Below, piece after piece: positions 44,941 through 56,150 of a stretch of 64,000 nucleotides of DNA. The stretch covers positions 128,895,086 to 128,959,085 of the forward strand of contig CM076192.1 in assembly GCA_038277395.1 (NCBI GenBank). Reading direction: 5' to 3'. The notes beneath the pieces are model-generated. The model did no database searches. It saw only the letters and a list, made by a program, of their open reading frames with translations, and had not been told where the DNA came from. Every line of letters begins with the position of its first letter. The stretch's first letter is position 1. A program made the position numbers and the translations under genes. The stretch comes from Dryocosmus kuriphilus. Taxonomy: Eukaryota; Arthropoda; Insecta; Hymenoptera; Cynipidae.

Positions 44941-45602
44941 TTAGAGAACCTTAAATAATTAAGAATGAAGTGTATATTTATGGGAAAAACAAGAATCCCT
45001 AATTCCACATCCTAGTTTTTAGGCTTGGGCTAAAAAAATATATTTCATGTTATTATTATTTTAATACTCTATTCTGTTAACATATTTAAGTAAACAATTA
45101 TTCACTATTTAATGTACACAATCACTTATTTACATTTACACTAATTATAATCGCACGCTCTTAAAATTTTTTTATTCGCATCGGGATCGAACACCCCTGC
45201 ATTCGCATTCCTAATTCCTACTTCTAACCTTCCTAACGCCTAAAGCCTCACGGCTAACTTAACATGGCTTACACGGGAAAAAATCGAACAAATAAGGTAC
45301 TGCTGCAAGGCCGTTTGACAAATGTTTATGACCCATTTCATCAAAAATTTCGGCTTTAGAGATTTGAATAATTTATGGGTTCAAAATTTCTCCTTTTGTA
45401 ATGAAAGAATGCTTTTTTAAGTATAAAATTATGAAATTTTTATGTATTTGTAAATTTAATTATAATTCAAAAAATTCATTATTCTCAACATTACAAAACT
45501 ACACAAATGTTAAATTCACAAATTTATACAGTTCTTGAAATTTAAAATATTTGAAATTACAAAATTTCCTAAGTTATAAAACACCCGAAAAAAGAAATTC
45601 GG
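44941..45602. other. No gene seen
   Basis: AT-rich sequence between two related minisatellites; nothing supported. Confidence 0.5.
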
Positions 45603-46060
45603 TGTTATAATATTATATAATATGCTCAGTCTGACAATCGAGCAAGCGTTGGTCCGTCTTCTATGCCAAAAAAGATCCAATTTTGGCTGCCAGCTCTGTC
45701 TCGATACTCGCTCTGAAAGTCACACAAGCATTGGTCCATTTGGTATGCCAATATTGGCCCGATTTTGGCTGCCATATCTGGCTTGATACTCGCTCTGACA
45801 GTCGGGCAAGCGTTGGTCTATTTGGTATGCCAATACTGGCCTAATGTTGGCTGCCAGCTCTGTCTCGATACTCGCTCTGAAAGTCGCACAAGCATTGGTC
45901 CATTTGGTATGCCAATACTGGCCCGATGTTGGCTGCCATATCTGGCTTGATGCTCGCTCTGACAGTTGGACAAGCTTTGGACCATTTGTCCTGCCGATAT
46001 TGGCTCAAATCCGGCTGACATCCGTCGTATACCGAGGGTGGGCCAATATTGGTCCAATTG
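45603..46060. repeat. 82 bp satellite, five copies, alternating in pairs
   Basis: GGCTGCCA/GGCTGAC occurs at 45685, 45767, 45849, 45931 and 46013, exactly 82 bp apart. Copies alternate between GCCAGCTCTGTCTCGATACT and GCCATATCTGGCTTGATACT, so the real unit is a 164 bp dimer. It gives false open frames on both strands. Confidence 0.9.
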
Positions 46061-46727
46061 TTACGATCGGCTGACCACTGGCAATTTCTGACTGGGTAGT
46101 AATGTCGAAGAGAGTGTCGGGATTTTTTTTAGGGGTTGTCCCGTACCACAATTTAATGATCTTTAACAGGATTTATTGAAAATATGGTGATTCTGAAACT
46201 TGTTTTGATATAAAGCAATTGCTTTTACATGGTGAACAGTTATAGAATTGTTGTCGATCTGGTTATAGATCACAAGAGACTTCAACAGGATAATTGTTTG
46301 ATACTCTAAAGTATGTAATGAGAAAAAAGATAAAGTTGCATCTAAATTTTTCACCGTTTCATCTATTAGAAAAAATCGAAACATTAGACTTCATCTTAGA
46401 ACCGCTGTAAATGTTTATTAAATAATGAATTTTTTTTAATGAACAATATGAAATCGAACTTAAGCTGTAAGCAAAAAGTGAGAAAAGAGCAGAAAATAGT
46501 TCTGCTTTTTTCTAACTCAAATCTCAACGTGCACTATAACCAATTAGTCAAAGAAGGAGATAAATATTAATGACAAACTTATTGATTCTTCAGAGTGTTT
46601 TAGTGATTTTTTCTAAAGGTAGAAATCACTGGAAAATGCTTTCAAAAGTTTCAGGTAGGGCTTTTAAAAGGCTTTAAGGCTCGTAAATCCCAAATCTCTC
46701 TTACTATGGAGACGAAATCGTTCAAAT
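46061..46727. other. No gene seen; 3' flank of the 167-residue frame
   Basis: AT-rich, non-repetitive by eye. It could hold the 3' UTR of the minus-strand gene at 46728-47231. Confidence 0.4.
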
Positions 46728-47231
46728 CTAGCCTGGAAAATAGCCTAAAATACGACTAAGAATACCCTGGGGTTTTCTTTCAGGAGAGCTGGCAACCTCG
46801 GCTCGCTTGCTATATACTTTTAATTCTGCATAATAGACAGGGCCACGTATCATTACTACATATATGTGGCCATCAGGTGGGAAATCCTCTACCTCACAAG
46901 TAATTCTCTCAGTTGGGTATTCGTACATCTTGAAACCGTCATCTGTTGTAATAAAGGCAAAAAAGCGCCGGCCTTTTTCTAGAATTAGTTCAGCGTACAC
47001 TGGACCATGAGGAGGGTCTGGAGTACGTGGACCACCACGGGGAATAGGATTATGATCCTCAGGTCGATTTTTCGGTCGAATAAAATAGGCATAATAATGA
47101 GACCCGTTCATTCGTATAAAAGCTTCAACTGTCTGTTGAAAACGTGCGGTTCTAAAAGGTTGCAACCACAGGGGTATGTCGAGGTCGGGGTATCCACCGA
47201 CAGTGGCTACAAATTTGGAATGATCCGCCAT
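46728..47231 (-). CDS. Uncharacterised 167-residue protein, single exon
   Basis: Complete frame with ATG in a good context (AAAATGGCGG), even base composition and no repeats, so it is probably a real gene. The sequence is Pro- and aromatic-rich: GYPDLDIPLWLQPFRTARF near the start, MNGSHYYAYFIRPKNRPEDH, then ELILEKGRRFFAFITTDDGF and DGHIYVVMIRGPVYYAELKV, which look like a series of beta strands, and a basic C-terminus. No signal peptide or membrane span. I recognise no family. Upstream (minus strand) a pyrimidine-rich tract ending TTACAAAATTAG near 47282 looks like a splice acceptor, suggesting a non-coding first exon. Origin could be host, viral or transposon. Confidence 0.6.
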   Translation of the reverse strand: MADHSKFVATVGGYPDLDIPLWLQPFRTARFQQTVEAFIRMNGSHYYAYFIRPKNRPEDHNPIPRGGPRTPDPPHGPVYAELILEKGRRFFAFITTDDGFKMYEYPTERITCEVEDFPPDGHIYVVMIRGPVYYAELKVYSKRAEVASSPERKPQGILSRILGYFPG

Positions 47232-47299
47232 TTTTATGTAAACGCTCCTTGGTTTTGTAAGATTAAATCCAAATGCACCTAATTTTGTAAGAAAAAAAT

Positions 47300-48127
47300 G
47301 ATATTAATGAAATTTTTCTACATCAGTATATAACTCAAACTTTTATCTTACAATTCTAGAACTCTACAGTCTCTAATCCAGTGGACATTTGACCAATGCA
47401 ATTGATTATGTTACATCTGACTATTTAATTCAATGACTAGGAATGTATCGCTAGAGAAACGTAATTTTTTTCAGAACGAAACCATAAAGTAGCATGTTAT
47501 CATTCCTTATGGGACAAGGAAAAAGTACGTGTTTCTGGCATATGTAGATAGCGAGGGGCTATTCATTGAAATTCTTCAAAAACGTTTTAAGTATCTTGGA
47601 TTACCATAAAATATTTTTAAAATTCTTTACAATCCCTTAAAATTCCTTAAAATCAGTTGAAACAGTTTCAAATACTTTGAAAGCTTTAAAAATATTTTTA
47701 ATATTTTGAAGTCTATTAAAGTGCTCTTAATTCTTTTTTAAATAACCTGAAAATTTATAAACTCATTTAAATTTTCTTGAAGCTCCTTGTAAATCGTTTT
47801 AAAATATTTTTTGTCGCCTCTCCATGGACATGAGCCATTACTTCTGCTAATTTGTGTCCATGTAATAGAAGGTCAATTTTCAACAACAAATATTTATTAT
47901 CAGCCAATCAATTTAATTTTCTGCAAAGAAACGTGATTTTTCAACCAAAGGTGAATTTTGGACAAAATCGTTAAATTTACAAAAACATAGTTGATTATTA
48001 TCAAACAAAAATGTAACAGTTGCATTCAAAAGAAAAACGCAGCTTCTAACCAAAATTGGAACAGCTAAATTTTGAAGAAAAGAGATCAATTTTTTACCAA
48101 AACTAGTTCAATTGTCAACAGAAAAAT
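47300..48127. other. No gene seen; degenerate AT-rich repeats
   Basis: From about 47850 short degenerate units of the AACAAAAATGAATTTTCAACC type appear, as in 49090-50180. Nothing coding is supported. Confidence 0.5.
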
Positions 48128-49087
48128 CTGCCCGCTTCGCGGGCACATTCTCATCAGCGCACCTCGCGCGAAGTATGAGCGCGCCTAGGGCGCGCATCTA
48201 TTGGCAGTCGCGCTTCGCGCTCGATAGATTATTCAACTCGCGGTACGCGCTCGGTGTATATGGATCGTATAAACCTTTAGATTAAAAATTACAAATGAAA
48301 TTATTTTACTTAAGGCTCTATCGCCCTTAAGGAATACATTCCTATCATGACACTCACGTTTCGCGCTCGATAATTACATTTTTTTAAAACACATTGTAGA
48401 TTGGTAAAGTTTTTTTGTGATTTTTCAAATTTTCTCAATACAGGATTTCGATTCTTAAAACTAAAACAATGAGTCTTATAAATAAATTTTGTAGCTCTTT
48501 CCAAGGTGAACAATTCTGCTTGTTAATATTTTCTCGCGGGAAATTTGAAATTTTTAATTTTTAATAACGTTTTATCGACTAAAACGAAAACCGTAATTTT
48601 TATCCAAAAATATTTTAAACAAAATTTTTAGATCTTTTTGAATAGAAAAGCCTTGCTTTTTGTCATTTTTTTTATCTTGAACGTTTTGGCGGGAAACCAG
48701 GTTTTTTTAGTTTTAATAGCGTTTTCTTGATTAAACCAAAAACCATTCATTTTGTGAAAAAACGGTTAAGACAAAATTTTTTAATTTCTTCGAGGTGAAC
48801 AATCTCACTTCCTGACATTTTTTTTTATCTCTCATAGTTTATCTGGAAAACGGATTTTTTTTTTTTGGTCAAAACCGTTTTTGATGGATAAAACCATAAC
48901 CGTGGGTCAAGTAGCACCGGTTAACGATCTCGTCCTTTCTTTTTCCCCCTTAAAGAAGTGTACCGAAGCGCAATCGAATCCGATTAGTCCTTCGAAGGTT
49001 ATCGTGGGAACAGGCTCCAACGACGACAACGACAACGACGACAACGACGACGACGACGGTGACCTTCTCTGATGAGAATGTAAAAAA
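48128..49087 (+). mobile_element. Hairpin-ended repeat, copy 1
   Basis: Begins CTGCCCGCTTCGCGGGCACA (a perfect GCCCGC/GCGGGC hairpin) and then TTCTCATC; ends GATGAGAATGTAAAAA, the complement of ACATTCTCATC. It contains a GC-rich head (GCGCGCCTAGGGCGCGC, CGCGCTTCGCGCTCGATA), ~160 bp internal repeats with TTTGGCGGGAAA, and a tail with a 63-residue poly-Asp frame (48881-49072). It resembles non-autonomous rolling-circle (Helentron-like) elements in having a terminal hairpin and short inverted ends, but the family is not certain. Confidence 0.6.
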
Positions 49088-50190
49088 ATGAACTTTTAAA
49101 TAAAATATTTGAATCTTCAATTTAAAGAAACTTAAATTTTCAAAAAAATAATTGAAAAAAAAAAAATAAAAAGTAGTTATATTTTGTAAAGAAGAATGAA
49201 TTTTGTAAGGATTTCTTAACTAAAAAAAGACCAGATTTTAATAAAATAGTTAAATTTTCATTCAATAAATGTGATTTCCGCATAACAAGAAAGTTAAAGC
49301 TGACTTCTCGAACAAAAATGATTACTTGTCAAGCAAAAATTGTAGTATATCAACACCCCAAAAAATTCCAATAAAACAGTTGAAATTCCATCTAATAAAA
49401 GATGAACTTCCAATAAGAAAAATTTATTTTCAGCCAATCATTTGAATGAATAAAAAAACATGATTCTTCGACCAAAAATTAATAATAAAAAATCAATCCC
49501 CCCCCCCCTTCCCCAAAAAAAGTTAAGAAAGTTCCATGTAATCGAAGGTGAATTTTCAACACCAAAAATTTATTTCTGTTGAAAGATTTTTGTTGAATGA
49601 TTTTTGCCTAATTTTGAACGAAAGAAAAATTAAATTTTAACCAAAATATAGGGAATTTTGATTTTAAAAAGGTTAATTTATCATCAAAACAAGTCAATCC
49701 TTAATAACAAAAAGTCATATTTTCGATAAAAGGACACATTTTCCAAGGGATAATTTTATTTTTAACTGAAAAAATGAATTCTCAAACAAAAATGAAGCAG
49801 TTGAATTTCAAACAGAAAAAAATATTATTTGTTAAGAAAAAATATTAGAATTACCAAACCCCGAAAAAATTTAAATAAAATGGTTGAAATTTCATATTGA
49901 AAAAGTTTTGAAAGAAACTTTCAACAAAAAAATCTTATCTTCGACCAATCAGATGAATTTTCTATTAAAAAAAAAATGATTTCTCAGTTAAGTTTTCGAT
50001 CGAGAAAGACGAATTCTCAAAAAAAAATTTAATAGTTGAAAACTCAAACAATAATAAAATTTTCTACCAAAAATGCAACAGCTAAGTTTGAAACCAAAGA
50101 TAGTTGAATATCCGGCCAAAAAGAAAGAATAGTTTTTGTCAAAAATTTTGCATTTTTCGTAAAAAAATTTACACTTTGAAGTAAAAAAGT
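49088..50190. repeat. Degenerate ~30 bp AT-rich repeat
   Basis: Irregular copies of a unit like ACAAAAATGAATTTTCAACC with strong drift. No coding frame. A C run lies at about 49498-49508. Confidence 0.5.
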
Positions 50191-51276
50191 CTGCCCACTT
50201 CGCGGGCACATTCTCATCGCGCGCTTAGTGCGAAGTATGGGCGCGCCTAGGGCGCGCGTCTGTTTGCACTCGCGCTTCGCGCTCGATAGATTATTCCCCT
50301 CGCGCTACGCGCTCAGCTTTATGTATTGTATAAACCTTTAAATCAAAAATTACAAAAGAAATTCTTTTACTTAAGCCTCTATCGCCCTTAAGGAATACAT
50401 TCTCATCATGACATTCGTGCTTCGCGTTCGATAATAAAATTTTTTTATAGCACATTGTAGATTGGTACAGTTTTTCTTGTGATTTTCCAAATCTTCACAA
50501 TACAGGATTTCGATCCTTAAAAGTAAAACGATGAGTCTTATAAGTAAAGTTTGTAGCTCTTTCTAAGGTAGAAAATTCTGCTTGTTAATATTTCTTCAAA
50601 TCTTGCATAGTTTTGCTGAAAACTGGTTTTCTTTATATTTCATAATATGTTTCACGAATAACTCAAAAACTACGTGTTTACTCAAAAAAATGATAGAAAG
50701 AAAATTTGTAGATCTTTCTGAGGCGAACAACTTTGCTGATTATCATTTTTTCGTATCTTGCATAGTTTGGCGGAAAATTTGAAATTTTTCATTTTTAATA
50801 ACGTTTTATCGATTAAAACAAGAACCGTGCATTTTATCAAAAAATAGTTAAAAAAAGATTTATACATCATTTTGAATTGAACAACTTTGTTCTTTACCAT
50901 ATTTTTTTGGCTTGAATATTTTGGCGGGAAACCAGAGTTCTTAATTTTAATAGCGTTCTCTTGATTAAAACAAAAACCGTTCATTTCATCAAAAAACCGT
51001 TAAGACAAAATTTGTAGACTATTTTGAGGTGAACAATTTTACTTTCTTCTGTTTCTTTCGAATCTCTCATAGTTTAGCCGGAAAATGGATTTCTTATTTC
51101 GTGAAAACCGTTTTTGACGGATAAAACCATAAACGTAGGTCAAAAACCGCTGGTTGATGAAGTCGTCCATTCTTTTTACCTCTTAAAGAAGCGTTCCAAA
51201 ACGCAATTCAATCTGATTGTTCCTTCCAAAGTTATCGTTGGAAAAGGCGCCAACGACAACCACAAAGACAGCGACA

Positions 51277-51314
<38 letters not shown>

Positions 51315-51450
51315 GACAACAGACAGACAGAAACCGTCGTAAACACCATTTTTTCGGATTCAGGAGGTCTCAAAACGTGGAGATTTCATGAAATCCGCGA
51401 AAGTTAAATTTTACATAAATCTAATACCTTCTCTGATGAGAATGTAAAAA
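50191..51450 (+). mobile_element. Hairpin-ended repeat, copy 2
   Basis: Same order as copy 1: hairpin head (one mismatch, CCCACTTCGCGGGCA), GC-rich block, ~160 bp internal repeats (about 50700, 50860, 51010), tail frame 51114-51407 with a longer (GAC)n tract, and the end GATGAGAATGTAAAAA. Confidence 0.65.
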
Positions 51451-51544
51451 GCAGGTTGGGCTTTAATTGAAATTATAAATTTGCAGGATTTTCAAGCAGG
51501 ATTTTCAGCATTTGTGATTTCAACTAAATATATTTTTAAAAAAA

Positions 51545-52632
51545 TCTGCCCGCTTGGCGGGCACATTTTCGTCGCTTGCTGCGCGCGTCACGCTTCGCGC
51601 TCATTACGTTATTTACGGTATTCGCGCTTCGCGCTAGATAGGTTATTTACCTCGCGCTACGCGCTCGGTATTTATGGATCGTCGTATAAACATTTAAATT
51701 AAAAATTACAAAAGAAATTATTTTACTTAAGGCTCTATCGCCCTTAAAGAATACATTCTCATCATTGTCTCTCTCTCTCTTTCCAAGGTAAACAATTCTG
51801 CCTGTTAATATTTTCTCATATCTTTCATGGTTTTGCTGAAAAGTGGCTTTCTTGATATTTCATAACATACTTTACGAATAACTTAAAAGCTACGCGTCTG
51901 TTCATAAAAATGATTGGAAGGAAATTTGTAGACATTTTTGAGGTGAAAAACCTTCTTTATCATCATTTCTTTTGTATCCTGCATATTTTGGCGGGAAATT
52001 TGAATTTTCAATTTTTTAATAGCGTTTTCTCGATTAAAATCAAAACCGTGCATTTTATCAAAAAATAGTTGTATCAAAATTTATAGGCCCTTTTAAGCTG
52101 AACAACTTGTGTTATCACTATTTTTTCGTATCTTGCATAGATTGACAGAAAATTTTAATTTTTGATTTTTAATAACGTTTTTCGCGATTAATACAAATAC
52201 CGTGAATTTTGTCAAAAAATGGTTTATACAAAATTTTTGGATCTTTTTCAGATAAAAATTTTTGGTTTTATACAGATTTTCCTTACCTCGCACAGTTTAG
52301 CCGGAAAATGGATTTTTTGATTTTGTGAAAAATGTTTTTGATGGATCAAATAATAACCGTTGCTCAAAAGTGGATGGTTAACGAACACGTCCTTACTTTT
52401 TACGCTTTAAAAAAGTGTGCCCAAGTGAAACCCAATCCGATTATTCCTTCGAAAATTATCGTGTTCACAGTCTACTACAACGACACTATGATGGCAACGA
52501 CAGACAGACACCAACGTAAAACATATTTTTTCGGATTCAGGGAGTCATGAAGCGTCGACATTTCATGAAATTTGCGAAAGTCAGTTTACGCATAAAACTA
52601 ATATACCTTCTCATTGAGATGAGAATGTAAAA
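51545..52632 (+). mobile_element. Hairpin-ended repeat, copy 3
   Basis: Head CTGCCCGCTTGGCGGGCACA, shortened GC-rich block, internal repeats, tail frame 52332-52550 without the Asp tract, end GATGAGAATGTAAAAA. The three copies share the tail phrase IIPSK(I/V)IV and the end of the frame, FRES in copies 2 and 3. Confidence 0.65.
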
Positions 52633-53600
52633 ATAAAAAAAAAACTACTACCAGTTAGTAGTTTTCGAGGAATTCAAATTGACAGAGTTCTTTAAAATAA
52701 ATTTAAGCGCATTTAAACGAATTCAAGAACACTCAAATCAAGTCAAGAGAGATAAATTTTTAAAAAAAGTGGATAAGAGTTCAATTGAATATAAGAGAAA
52801 TTTAGGGGATTCAAGTGGTACGAAAGATTAACTCACATTTGGTTGGTTTTTCAGAAGAGATACAGAATGTTCTGGAGAGCCTGATTTTTAATTTTAAAAA
52901 ATAAAAGGAAAGAAAAAGAAAGCTAACCTCACCAAAATTTCAAACACATTTTCCAAAGATCGAAAAATATTTCAAGGAATACAGAAACGTCGCAAATATT
53001 TCCCAAAGATTTCAAACAACTTCAAAAGATATAAAAGATTTCACAAAGATTTAAAGAGATTTTAGAAACACATCACAATAATTTCAAACATTTTCAATAT
53101 TTGAAGAATTTTAAATGAATTAATAAAATTTTTCAAAGCTTTAAATTTCACGAAGACTCAAAAATAGTTCAAAGATTAGGAAAATGTTTAAAAGATTGTA
53201 CAGTATTTCAAAGAATTAATTAATTAAACAAATTTCAAGAAAATATTAATAGAGTTAGAAGGCTTCATAGTAATTTAGAAAATATTGAAAATATTTTGCT
53301 GTATTTCAAAGGATTCAAGAATATTTGAAAAAACTTTAGAAATATATCACAATAATTTCAAATATTTTAAAATAGTTTTAGAATGTCAAACAAGTTTAAA
53401 TACATTTTACACACATTAAAAATTTTCACGAACATATTAATATAGTTCGAAGACTTCATAGTAATTTAGGAAATATTGAACAAATTTTACTGTATTTTAA
53501 AGTATATATCAAGTGTAACATATATCAAAGAATACACAAAGATTTGAAAATATTTTAGAAAGAATTCACAATAATTTCAGGGCTTTAAAAATTGTTTAGA
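52633..53600. repeat. Degenerate AT-rich repeat, TTTCAAAGATTT type
   Basis: Irregular short units (TTTCAAAGATTCAAGAATAT-like), including a longer duplicate pair near 53221-53310 and 53430-53500. No gene. Confidence 0.5.
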
Positions 53601-53604
53601 AATT

Positions 53605-53856
53605 TCAAAATTCATCAGAAATTTTGTTCAAGCTGTATGCATGCATATGTTGATTTGCTTTTTTACATGACAGCAGAGCAGAAATATATTTTTGTTGATC
53701 TAACGTTATCTTTGTCAAAGCTTCTTCGACGTGGAACTTCACACATGTATGCAATATTTGTTATTATTAATAATTAAAATATTATAGTATACTTACGTTT
53801 AGAAAGTAGTAAAAACTCAATAATATGAGGAGTAAATAGCCAGTAATAAGCTTCAT
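53605..53856 (-). CDS. Possible two-exon small secreted peptide
   Basis: Exon 1 (53856-53797) encodes MKLITGYLLLILLSFYYFLN, a text-book signal peptide. The donor GTAAGTATAC follows directly (53796-53787). A 60 bp intron ends in AG at 53738-53737. Exon 2 (53736-53605) stays in phase for 43 residues (FHVEEALTKITLDQQKYISA, then LLSCKKANQHMHAYSLNK) to a stop. Upstream on the minus strand TATAAAG near 53942 and a TCAGATC initiator-like site near 53893 fit a promoter. The mature part has a single Cys. The acceptor lacks a pyrimidine tract and exon 2 overlaps degenerate repeats, so exon 2 is less certain than exon 1. A secreted or venom-type peptide or the start of a longer secreted protein are both possible. 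Confidence 0.45.
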
Positions 53857-53929
53857 TTTTTTTTCAAATGTGCACAATGAAAAAGATCTGACGATTGATT
53901 TTTTATCAATTTCAAATGAAATGGCTCGA

Positions 53930-53955
53930 TGGCTGGCTTTATACATAACTTCTCT
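53930..53955 (-). promoter_or_regulatory. TATA-like box upstream of the putative secreted peptide
   Basis: Minus strand TTATGTATAAAGCCAGCC, about 90 bp before the ATG; an initiator-like TCAGATC lies ~50 bp downstream. Confidence 0.35.
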
Positions 53956-54149
53956 CTAATCACAACGCTTTATTTGTTCTTTGAATAGATAAAAAGTGGG
54001 AGAAGGAAGTTTGGTGTTCCCAGAACTCAAAATATAAAGTTTATTAATGAAACTATTAAAAAAAAATATGTCATGGCCTTTCATACCTTTGAATTTGTTA
54101 TGTGACTTTGTAATTTTCAAATGTCTTACAAAATGTAAATGTCACGTTA

Positions 54150-54800
54150 AAAACACCATTTTTTTATCCAATGCATAGTTTTTTCATGAAACTTATAATT
54201 TTTTGAAACAAGAAAAATATTATTAAAAATTTGAATTATCCACCAAACTGTTCGCGAAACAACAAAATTAAAAACAAGAAAAGTTGTTCACCTGAAAAAG
54301 ATCTACAAATCTGATTTCTACTATTTTTTTTTGTGAAGACGTACAGTTTTTGAGTAATTCATGAAATACGCTATTAAATATAAAAAATACACTTTTCATC
54401 AAAACAATGCGAGTTCCAGAAAATATTAAGAAACAGAATTGGTTGCCTTGGAAATGTCTTTAAATTTAACACCATCTTTTGATCCAAAGCACAGTCCTTT
54501 GATGAAACGAATAATAGTTATTTCAACCAAGAAAAACATTATTAAAAAACAGTAAGTTAAGACCAGAAAAATTTGTAGATCTTTTTGAAATAAATAACTT
54601 TCCTCTTAACGTTCCTTTCTTATCTCGCACAGTTTTACCGAAAATTGGATCCCCTGATAAATAGTAACATATTTCACGAATAACACAAAAACTGTCCGTC
54701 CTTACAAAAAAAAAAAAAAAATGATAGAAAGAAAACTTCTATATCTTTTTAAGCTGAAAAACTCTCGCGTGACCAGACTTTTTTCCTACTGTTTTAGAAA
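54150..54800 (-). repeat. Fragment of the hairpin-ended repeat's internal units
   Basis: Mostly inverted internal units of the 48128-52632 family (AAAAAGATCTACAAAT, GTTATTTTAAC... with GATTAAACCAAA complements), lacking the hairpin head. Confidence 0.45.
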
Positions 54801-55520
54801 ATGCGACTTTCTGCAAAAAAATACGAGTACTCCAGTTTTAACAAAGTTTCTTTTCCGTTTTCTTGCCTATAATTCGATAATTACATCTTATCTCAAATAT
54901 ATTGTAATTTAGAAACTTCAAATTTAAGGCGTGACAAAATCGTGCCGTTTGAATTAGTAATTAGTAAAAATTTAACAGTTTCTGATTGAAGCTTTGTATT
55001 AAGACAATTAAAAAGTAATTGTTACGTACGGCTAGATAAATTAATTAACAGGAAGGAATCTCATCTAGAATGGTGTCAATAAGAGAAAATAAAAATCCTT
55101 AGGTTGTCAAGAACTTTATCCACCGACGGCGGAGGCCGTCACAAACTATAGAGAGACAGACTAGCTGTCCCTCCTGTTTTATTTCTTTTTTTGTAGGTTC
55201 GTTACCTTCTCCTCTCGGACTGAGAGGTATTGTTCCCAGATAGTCAATGAAGGTGTTTCAGTAGAATAAAGGATAAGAACAGGTTGGGTGAAAGTTCACA
55301 TAGATTTATTTTAAAAGAACAATAAGAGGAAAGGAACGATACAGTTTCTTTTGTTTATTACCCTACAGCTATTATCCTACCAATTGGAATTCGACCGTAA
55401 GAAGAAGGAAGGCTCTTCCTTGGAGGTTTCCCTTCCGATTGGGCAAAGCCGAGACACTAGCGTGATCTATCCGAAAATAGATCACTCGAGTTCTTTTGAC
55501 GCGCGCACACTTATGGGATG
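54801..55520. other. No gene seen
   Basis: Mixed-composition sequence; no family or repeat recognised. The change to higher GC near 55120 suggests a different origin from the AT-rich DNA before it. Confidence 0.4.
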
Positions 55521-55526
55521 ACACGT

Positions 55527-55622
55527 CCCTCCTAGTCTCCCTTTTATTCTTTTAATGTCCCGAAGTCGCGGACAACTCCTCGTCTCCCTTTTATTATTTA
55601 ATGTGCCGAAGTCGCGGACAGG
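55527..55622. repeat. ~50 bp tandem duplication
   Basis: CTCCTAGTCTCCCTTTTATT...CCGAAGTCGCGGACA is followed by CTCCTCGTCTCCCTTTTATT...CCGAAGTCGCGGACA. Confidence 0.85.
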
Positions 55623-55854
55623 CAATACTGGATATTCACGGGCCGCGTTTTTCTTTCGAAGAACAGAATAAGATCCGATCCGACTAGCACCGACGAACTC
55701 GAGTGAATGCATTTAATTCGGCGTTCGACGTACCTTAAAGGCGCATCACCCGGGGTGTGGTAAGTGGTAGGAATTGGTGGTGGCAGGATTGGATCTTTGG
55801 ACTCTGCTTGGTGGTAAAAATTCGCAAACGTGGATTTCTGCATACTTTTGGGTC

Positions 55855-56150
55855 TTGGGAATAACGGGAGCCTCGTCATCAATTTTAAAAATAAAATTGT
55901 CTTCGTTTAGGGGCTCTGCTTTATTGCAGCGCTATGCAATGCGTGACTTTGTGAGTACCTTTATTTTAGTCAGGCAGGAACCTGGTCAGCAAATTTTGTG
56001 AGAATATTGAGAATAATAATTTATTTCATTTCCGAACTCTGTTTTATTGCAAAGATATGCAACACGTGATTTTTCGTGTGCATTTTTATTTTAGACAGGC
56101 AGAAACCTCGTCATCAGTTTTGTGAGTTGTTGAGAATGAAATTTTACGTT
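55855..56150. repeat. ~125 bp tandem repeat, two and a half copies
   Basis: 55912-56005 and 56037-56130 share CTCTG.TTTATTGCA, ATGCAA..CGTGA, TTTTATTTTAG.CAGGCAG and CAGTTTTGTGAG-like blocks; a partial copy precedes them. Confidence 0.7.

Noticed and set aside
45765..46074. Open frames on both strands at the 82 bp satellite
   Set aside because: 82 is not a multiple of three, so the peptide repeats only by shifting frame; purely a by-product of the array.
48881..49072. Poly-Asp frame as a real acidic protein
   Set aside because: The Asp run is a (GAC)n tract of variable length between copies, and the third copy lacks it; it belongs to the repeat.
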